From contig DITF01000025.1 of the NCBI GenBank assembly GCA_002422125.1, positions 1-10,766 on the forward strand: a stretch of DNA of 10,766 bases, given 5' to 3'. The stretch comes from a bacterium UBP17_UBA6191. GTDB taxonomy: Bacteria > Muiribacteriota > UBA6191. Positions 5,829 through 10,766 of the stretch are shown one piece after another. The position numbers and the translations under genes were made by a program. Every line of letters starts with the position of its first letter. Positions within the stretch are counted from its first letter, which is position 1. Under the pieces are notes generated by a model. It made no database searches, was not told where the DNA came from, and saw only the letters and a list, made by a program, of their open reading frames with translations.

Positions 5829-8483
5829 ATGGGTTTTCGGATTAACAACAACATTGCAGCTTTGACAGCTCAGGGTAACCTGAACAAAACCAACAGTGGA
5901 CTAGCAACTTCTATTGAGCGCTTGTCCTCAGGTTTAAAAATCAACCGTGGTGCAGACGATGCTGCTGGTTTAACCATTTCCGAGAAATTACGCGGGCAAA
6001 TCCGTGGTTTGAATCGTGCGATCCTGAATGCTCAGGATGGTATTTCATTGATTCAGACCGCTGAAGGTGCCTTGAATGAAGATGCTTCCATTCTGAACAG
6101 GATGCGCGAACTCGCCATTCAGTCTCAGGATGATGCTTTGACCACCAATGATAGACTGGAAATTCAAAAAGAAGTCGATCAGTTAGTGGATGAAGTCGAC
6201 AGAATTTCTAAAACTACTGAATTTAACACCAAAAAACTTTTGGACGGATCGGCCAATTCATTGGTTACCGCCAACGGTTCCGGTCTGAAAATGTTCCAGG
6301 TGGGAGACTCAGGTCTGGCTGCTGGTGATTATGATGTAACTCTGCGCCAAACTCAAGTTGGAACTAGGCAAGCTCAGGCTTCCAATATTCTAACCCTTAG
6401 AGATGGTGGAACCGTAGCCGCCTCAACTGACAAACTTCAGGACATAGCTTCTTTTTATGATTCTGAAGGAAATGATGTGTTGAATGGTTCTACCCAGCTT
6501 ACCTTAAGAGGTAACGGGACCAAAACCAGTGTCACCATCTCTCAGGACATGACATTGGCTTCTTTGGCATCAGCTCTGGAGAGCGCTGTTACTGCCAGCA
6601 AGGAAGATGGAGGACTGGGCTTGACTGGTTCTACAGTTGCGTTCAACGGCTCTACTGGCCAGATTCTGATGGAATCAGGCCGTGAAGGTTCTGCGGGTGA
6701 GATTGCTATCGCCGCCAACGAGGGAGTTTTAATTGCTCTGGGAATTCAAACCACAGTAGAATCTGCTGCCGCTGCTTTTACCGTTAGTGCTGGCAATATC
6801 GCCACTGGTGCAGTGACTTCCGCTGGAACTACATCCAATCGAGCCTCTGGGGTTCTGGGTGGATTGGATTTCCAGTTTGACCAAGCCAGTTCTGCTCGAA
6901 TTGATGGAACTGTTCAGGGTCAGGATGTAATTGTGATTGGTGCAACCAATGTTGTGTTCACAATTGCCGATACTAACTCTGCCAGTCAACAAAACGGTAC
7001 TACAGGTCGTACTGCACGAATTGGAATCACTCTGACAGCGGGAAGGACTTACACCAAAGCTTCTATCGCAACTTTCATTAACACTCAGATTGCACAGGAA
7101 CCGCTTGCAAGCCGCCCTGGAATTGTAGCCTCTTTTAATGGTTACGATTTGCAGTTGAGCTCCGCTCGAACTGGTACTTCTGGTTCAGTTTCGATTGTAG
7201 CCAATGCCGCAGCAACCGAGGTTCTAGGTTTAACCAGTGGAATTCAAACTGGTAGTGGTGGTACTGCTGCAACATTAACAGGTTCTGTTGATGTGACCAA
7301 CGGTATTACCATTGGCGGTGAGAACCTGCGTATCAATGTGCATGATGGTGACTTAAACGGTAGCCCTGCAACTGGTGCTGGTGCTAACTTTTTGTACTTC
7401 CGTTCCAATAGTACTGTTACTGCCCTTTCATTAACCACCGCTTTTAACACATTTTTTGCCAACAATAATGTGAAGGCAACGGCGGCTGTGAATGCCCAAG
7501 GTAGACTGGAGTTAACCAGCACTGAAACAGGTACTGATTCCAGACTGTCTTTTACCTCAAACTTAGGTTCGTCACTGCCATTAGGTTTTACCAGTGGGGC
7601 AGCTAGTTCCGGTAGCGGCGGAAACGCTGCAGTCCTGATTGGCCGAACTTCAGAATCAGCCAAGGATATCGGATTTAGCTTTGCTGGAGCCGTACAAATC
7701 TCAATTCAGGATGCTAACGGTGCCAGCTCTGGAGCTATTTCCATCTGGGCTCGCCCAGCTAACGGTTCTTTGGCTACAACTGCAGCGGCAGGAGCCACTA
7801 CTCCGTTTACCATGTCAAGACAGTCTATTGCTGCCAAGTTGGATGCTTCTTCTTTGGGTAACACCGATGTAAGTTATACATTTGATGCTGGTGGAAGACT
7901 GGATTTCTTTTCCCGCTCGGCTGGAAAAGATGCCAGAGTTGTTCTCTCAACCCATCCGTTGAATGCTGCGGGCGTTACAGCACCAACTGCCGCTCAATCA
8001 ACATCCAATATGATTTCTGCTTTGGGTATCAATGCCTCCCAGTCCGTTCAGGGAAGTGGGCAGACTCAGTACAGAATCCATATTGCGGACAGATCTCTTA
8101 ATTTCCAGGTTGGAGCCAATGCTGGACAAGCTATTCAGTTTGGAGTGATTAACACCAGTGCTGAGGCTTTAGGTCTGGTTGGGCTGGATGTGACCAATGT
8201 TCGGTCTGCTACCAGAGCATTATCCACCATTGACAGTGCTGTGAATCTGATTTCAAGCGAGCGCTCTAAATTAGGTTCTTTGCAAAACCGTCTAGGTAGC
8301 ACAGTCAATAACCTGACTGTAACCTCTACAAATCTGCAGTCTACAGAATCCAAGATTCGTGATGTGGATGTGGCTATGGAAACAGTAATGTTCACCAGAA
8401 ACCAAATCCTCTTGCAGGCTGGGGTAGCTCAGTTGGCTCAGGCTAAGGCTCTGCCACAGCAAGCTCTTCAGCTTCTGGGATAA
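5829..8483 (+). CDS. Giant flagellin (filament protein), complete copy
   Basis: Structural subunit of the flagellar filament, exported by the flagellar type III apparatus. Residues 1 to about 155 are the N-terminal D0/D1 helices (MGFRINNNIAAL, SIERLSSGLKINRGADDAAGL, LRGQIRGLNRAILNAQDGISL). Residues from about 789 to 884 are the C-terminal D1/D0 (RSKLGSLQNRLGSTVNNL, ESKIRDVDVAME, FTRNQILLQAGVAQLAQAKA, ending PQQALQLLG). The roughly 630-residue insert between them is rich in Ser, Thr, Ala and Gly and looks beta-stranded. It contains repeats resembling flagellin/hook 'IN' modules, and no cysteine was seen. The total of 884 residues is about twice the common size, placing it among giant flagellins. 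No HExxH protease motif was found in the insert. It has its own sigma-28 promoter and terminator, and a close paralogue follows downstream. Confidence 0.96.
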   Translation: MGFRINNNIAALTAQGNLNKTNSGLATSIERLSSGLKINRGADDAAGLTISEKLRGQIRGLNRAILNAQDGISLIQTAEGALNEDASILNRMRELAIQSQDDALTTNDRLEIQKEVDQLVDEVDRISKTTEFNTKKLLDGSANSLVTANGSGLKMFQVGDSGLAAGDYDVTLRQTQVGTRQAQASNILTLRDGGTVAASTDKLQDIASFYDSEGNDVLNGSTQLTLRGNGTKTSVTISQDMTLASLASALESAVTASKEDGGLGLTGSTVAFNGSTGQILMESGREGSAGEIAIAANEGVLIALGIQTTVESAAAAFTVSAGNIATGAVTSAGTTSNRASGVLGGLDFQFDQASSARIDGTVQGQDVIVIGATNVVFTIADTNSASQQNGTTGRTARIGITLTAGRTYTKASIATFINTQIAQEPLASRPGIVASFNGYDLQLSSARTGTSGSVSIVANAAATEVLGLTSGIQTGSGGTAATLTGSVDVTNGITIGGENLRINVHDGDLNGSPATGAGANFLYFRSNSTVTALSLTTAFNTFFANNNVKATAAVNAQGRLELTSTETGTDSRLSFTSNLGSSLPLGFTSGAASSGSGGNAAVLIGRTSESAKDIGFSFAGAVQISIQDANGASSGAISIWARPANGSLATTAAAGATTPFTMSRQSIAAKLDASSLGNTDVSYTFDAGGRLDFFSRSAGKDARVVLSTHPLNAAGVTAPTAAQSTSNMISALGINASQSVQGSGQTQYRIHIADRSLNFQVGANAGQAIQFGVINTSAEALGLVGLDVTNVRSATRALSTIDSAVNLISSERSKLGSLQNRLGSTVNNLTVTSTNLQSTESKIRDVDVAMETVMFTRNQILLQAGVAQLAQAKALPQQALQLLG
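6486..8040 (+). repeat. Diverged tandem protein repeats in the flagellin insert
   Basis: The insert contains recurring segments of about 120-160 residues. Each ends with a strand pair of the form hydrophobic-x-Ser-x-x-x-Gly-x-x-x-x-(I/V/L)-(S/A)-(I/F), an Ala/Asn-rich turn and ALG or VLG/PLG. End anchors are at residues 304 (IALGIQ), 466 (VLGLTSG), 585 (PLGFTSG) and 732 (SALGIN). The 466 and 585 copies share a tail LG(L/F)TSG, a spacer, then GG-x-AA. This resembles the Flagellin_IN repeat described in other flagellins and hook proteins. Boundaries are by eye. Confidence 0.5.
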
Positions 8484-8526
8484 TTTCCAGTTATCGATTC
8501 TGAAACCATTATAATTTGATTCTTTT

Positions 8527-8556
8527 GGCCCCCTGAATTTTCAGGGGGCCTTTTTT
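8527..8556 (+). terminator. Rho-independent terminator after the first flagellin
   Basis: GGCCCCCTGA (8527-8536) and TCAGGGGGCC (8541-8550) form a perfect GC-rich 10-bp stem with loop ATTT, followed by six T. It sits 43 bases after the flagellin stop, so the second flagellin probably needs its own promoter. Confidence 0.95.
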
Positions 8557-8584
8557 ATATCAAAATATTAAAAATTGATTAAAT

Positions 8585-8592
8585 GGCGATAA
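8585..8592 (+). promoter_or_regulatory. Sigma-28-like -10 box ahead of the second flagellin (weak)
   Basis: GGCGATAA differs from the sigma-28 -10 box GCCGATAA at one base and lies just after the terminator, where a promoter for the second flagellin is expected. The nearest TAAA (8569-8572) is only 12 bases upstream instead of about 15, so the -35 element is doubtful. No better promoter was found between 8557 and 8809. Confidence 0.25.
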
Positions 8593-8701
8593 AAACAGAG
8601 AAAATTAAAGAATTTCCTGCTTATTTAACTTTAAACAAAATAAATCAAGTTAATTTTTGCTAAACTCAATGACGACATAATAGGAGACTTCTAACAATTA
8701 G

Positions 8702-8739
8702 TTGTTTGAAACTGGATGTTTCTGAGGAAGTTTAAACAA
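8702..8739 (+). promoter_or_regulatory. Hairpin with two loop GGA motifs in the second flagellin leader
   Basis: TTGTTT (8702-8707), a bulged G and AAACT (8709-8713) pair with AGTTTAAACAA (8729-8739), an 11-bp AT-rich stem. The 15-base loop begins with GGA and ends with AGGA, so it could offer further CsrA contacts. Confidence 0.4.
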
Positions 8740-8764
8740 GTAGAGACAATTAAAGTATGAAATT

Positions 8765-8784
8765 TCTGATCACGGAAGATCAGA
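8765..8784 (+). promoter_or_regulatory. CsrA-type hairpin upstream of the second flagellin
   Basis: TCTGATC (8765-8771) pairs perfectly with GATCAGA (8778-8784) around the six-base loop ACGGAA, which shows ACGGA, an A-N-GGA CsrA motif. The hairpin ends 25 bases before the start codon. Stem sequence differs from that before the first flagellin while loop size and GGA position are the same, as expected for a conserved protein-binding site. Confidence 0.55.
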
Positions 8785-8797
8785 TGAACCCAGCATC

Positions 8798-8805
8798 AAG
8801 GAGGA
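8798..8805 (+). promoter_or_regulatory. Strong ribosome-binding site of the second flagellin
   Basis: AAGGAGGA with AGGAGG five bases before ATG 8810. The surrounding TCAAGGAGGA is identical to that of the first flagellin and carries a second A-N-GGA motif close to the hairpin at 8765-8784. Confidence 0.85.
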
Positions 8806-8809
8806 TACT

Positions 8810-10766
8810 ATGGGTTTTCGCATTAACAACAACATCGCCGCTTTAACCGCAAACGCCAATCTGAGCAAAACTCAGGGCATGATGAACACCTCAATTGAGA
8901 GGTTGTCCAGTGGACTTAGAATCAACCGGGGAGCCGACGATGCCGCCGGACTCACCATTTCAGAAAAGCTTCGTGGCCAGATTCGTGGTCTGAACCGAGC
9001 CATATTAAATGCTCAGGATGGAATTTCTCTGATTCAAACTGCAGAGGGCGCATTGAGCGAAGATGCGTCGATGTTAAATCGTATGCGGGAATTGGCAATT
9101 CAGTCTATGGACGATGCGCTTACTACCAACGACAGACTGGAAATTCAAAAAGAAGTGGACCAGTTAGTGGATGAGGTGGATAGAATCGCCTTAACCACTG
9201 AATTTAATACCAAAAAACTTTTGGATGGATCTGCCAACGCATTGGTTACAACCAATGGCCAGGGCTTAAAGGCCTATCAAACCTCAGATGCTGGAATGTC
9301 AGCCGGAGATTACGACATTAACTTAAGACTGTCTCAAGCTGGTACCCGCCAAGTACAGCAATCCAATATCTTAAATAATAAAGATACCTTGGAATTAGCT
9401 ACCAAAAACACCAGACTACAGGATTTGGCCTCATTTTATGACAATGATGGAAATGCAGTTTTAGAGCAGCCCATGATTGTTACCATTCGTGGCAACGGGG
9501 TTAAATCTTCGGTCACAGTATCTGCAGACATGACTTTGGCTCAGATGTCCTCGGCCTTTGAGTCCAAAATCACAGCATCCATTCAAAACGGAGGTTTAGG
9601 CTTAATGGGAGCCACATTTGCCTTTGATGAAAGAAATGGTCAAATCATTTTTGAATCCGGTCGCGAAGGAGCCTCTGGAGAGATAGCTCTAGCCGCCGAA
9701 GAAGATTTTATCAAAGCACTGGGGCTGGAAATCACTACCCATGCAGATTCAGCCGCTTACACCGTCACGGCCGCAAAAATTGGAGGCACCTTGGCTGATG
9801 TCCAATCAGTCAACACTACAAGTGACACAGCGACTGGAGCAATTGGCGGATTAGACTTCCAATTTCAACTGGCATCTCAAGCGAGAGTTGATGGGACTGT
9901 GCAAGGTCAGGATGTCATTGTGATTGGTAATACCAATGTGATTTTCACTTTGGCCGACACAAATTCCCCTAGCCAACACGCTGCAGGTATCCAGGGCAGA
10001 ACCGCCCGTGTGGCCATAACTCTGACCGCCGGACGAACCTATACCAAAGCATCCATTGCAAGCTACATTAACTCCGTGATTGCGGCCCAGCCAGTGGCTA
10101 GCCGCCCAGGAATCATTGCCACATTTAGTGGCTATGACTTACAGCTTACATCGGCAAGAACTGGTACTTCGGCCGCCATTTCCATATTAGCCAACCAAGC
10201 TGCCTCCGATGTACTGGGCTTAACCAATGGAATTCAGACCGGTACAGGTGGAACTGCAGCCATGTTAACAAGTTCAGTGGATGTCACCAATGGGATCACC
10301 ATTGGGGGACAAAACCTGCGAATCAATGTGCACGATGGAGATAACAATGGTAGTCCTTTGACTGGTGCTGGTGCTAACTTTCTGTACTTCCGCTCCAACT
10401 CAACTGTTTCGGCAATTTCTCTGACAACAGCCTTTAACACCTTTTTTGCCAACAATAATGTGAAAGCAACAGCCTCAGTCAATGCTCAGGGTAGACTGGA
10501 GCTTACCAGCACTGAAACGGGTACGGACTCCAGGCTATCATTCACTTCCAACTTAGGCTCCTCAGCCCCCTTGGGATTGTTAAGCGGATCTAATAGTACT
10601 GGTGAAGGTGGCAGTGCCGCTATCTACACTGGAAGAACTGGTGAAGGAGCCAAAGATATTGGCTTTACCTTTGCTGGAGCCGTGCAAATTTCCATTCAAG
10701 ATGCCAATGGAGCTAGTTCAGGTCCTATCAGTCTCTGGGCGCGACCTGGAAATGGTTCCTTAGCAC
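8810..10766 (+). CDS. Giant flagellin, second copy (3' end outside window)
   Basis: Paralogue of the preceding flagellin. I translated 652 codons from ATG 8810 to the window edge without a stop. It begins MGFRINNNIAALTANANLSK and follows the first copy almost collinearly, with a net shift of only three residues by position 508. By hand comparison it is about 89% identical over the first 153 residues, near 50% over the next 60, and about 93% over the 101-residue stretch starting SVDVTNG. The C-terminal D1/D0 helices should lie beyond the edge. The start is fixed by AAGGAGGA and the conserved N-terminus. Codon choice leans more to GGA and GCC than the first copy, which leans to GGT and GCT. It is likely a second filament subunit; relative abundance cannot be read from sequence. 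Confidence 0.95.
   Translation, partial: MGFRINNNIAALTANANLSKTQGMMNTSIERLSSGLRINRGADDAAGLTISEKLRGQIRGLNRAILNAQDGISLIQTAEGALSEDASMLNRMRELAIQSMDDALTTNDRLEIQKEVDQLVDEVDRIALTTEFNTKKLLDGSANALVTTNGQGLKAYQTSDAGMSAGDYDINLRLSQAGTRQVQQSNILNNKDTLELATKNTRLQDLASFYDNDGNAVLEQPMIVTIRGNGVKSSVTVSADMTLAQMSSAFESKITASIQNGGLGLMGATFAFDERNGQIIFESGREGASGEIALAAEEDFIKALGLEITTHADSAAYTVTAAKIGGTLADVQSVNTTSDTATGAIGGLDFQFQLASQARVDGTVQGQDVIVIGNTNVIFTLADTNSPSQHAAGIQGRTARVAITLTAGRTYTKASIASYINSVIAAQPVASRPGIIATFSGYDLQLTSARTGTSAAISILANQAASDVLGLTNGIQTGTGGTAAMLTSSVDVTNGITIGGQNLRINVHDGDNNGSPLTGAGANFLYFRSNSTVSAISLTTAFNTFFANNNVKATASVNAQGRLELTSTETGTDSRLSFTSNLGSSAPLGLLSGSNSTGEGGSAAIYTGRTGEGAKDIGFTFAGAVQISIQDANGASSGPISLWARPGNGSLA

Noticed and set aside
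7279..7581. Recent gene conversion between the two flagellins
   Set aside because: Silent differences are frequent throughout the conserved block, so the high protein identity reflects selection more than copied DNA.
6729..8395. Minus-strand open frames inside the first flagellin, and a similar one at 10234-10482 in the second
   Set aside because: They are antisense shadows of a strongly supported gene; the similarity of the two antisense frames (7244-7663 and 10234-10482) simply follows from flagellin homology.
5829..8483. Flagellin with an embedded metalloprotease (flagellinolysin)
   Set aside because: No HExxH motif is present in the insert of either copy.

Overview
The window reads as chromosomal DNA of a flagellated, probably Gram-negative bacterium with moderately AT-leaning DNA and closely packed genes. 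No phylum can be assigned with confidence. The flagellin termini have the look of those in deltaproteobacteria-like, Bdellovibrio-like and spirochaete-like lineages, but that is an impression and not a placement. No mobile element, CRISPR array, tRNA or rRNA was recognised.

Left block (1-2744, minus strand): a tightly coupled housekeeping cluster read right to left. It holds a possible small membrane-protein ORF, an RluA/RluD-type pseudouridine synthase, QueA (queuosine synthesis) and the N-terminal half of UppP/BacA (undecaprenyl-diphosphatase), which runs off the left edge. Stop and start codons overlap as ATGA between the small ORF and the synthase and between the synthase and queA. Two tRNA/rRNA modification genes thus sit with a cell-wall lipid recycling gene in one apparent transcript.

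Centre (2759-5253): rarA (AAA+ ATPase acting at stalled replication forks) and a small four-cysteine zinc-ribbon protein lie on the plus strand, again joined by an ATGA overlap. They converge on glpX (class II fructose-1,6-bisphosphatase) on the minus strand.

Right block (5254-10766, plus strand): two tandem, closely related, very large flagellin genes. The first is complete at 884 residues, against about 250-500 in most bacteria. The second is open at the right edge after 652 codons. A 575-bp non-coding region separates glpX from the first flagellin. It holds a near-perfect sigma-28 (FliA) promoter just upstream of glpX, implying an unusually long leader of about 475 nt. A perfect rho-independent terminator follows the first flagellin.

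The most interesting signal is post-transcriptional. Each flagellin leader has a hairpin showing an A-N-GGA motif in a six-base loop a short way upstream of a strong AAGGAGGA ribosome-binding site that also contains A-N-GGA. This is the arrangement expected for CsrA control of flagellin translation, as in the CsrA-FliW system of Bacillus hag. The second striking feature is that one part of the normally hypervariable middle of the two flagellins is more conserved between the copies than their N-terminal filament-core regions.
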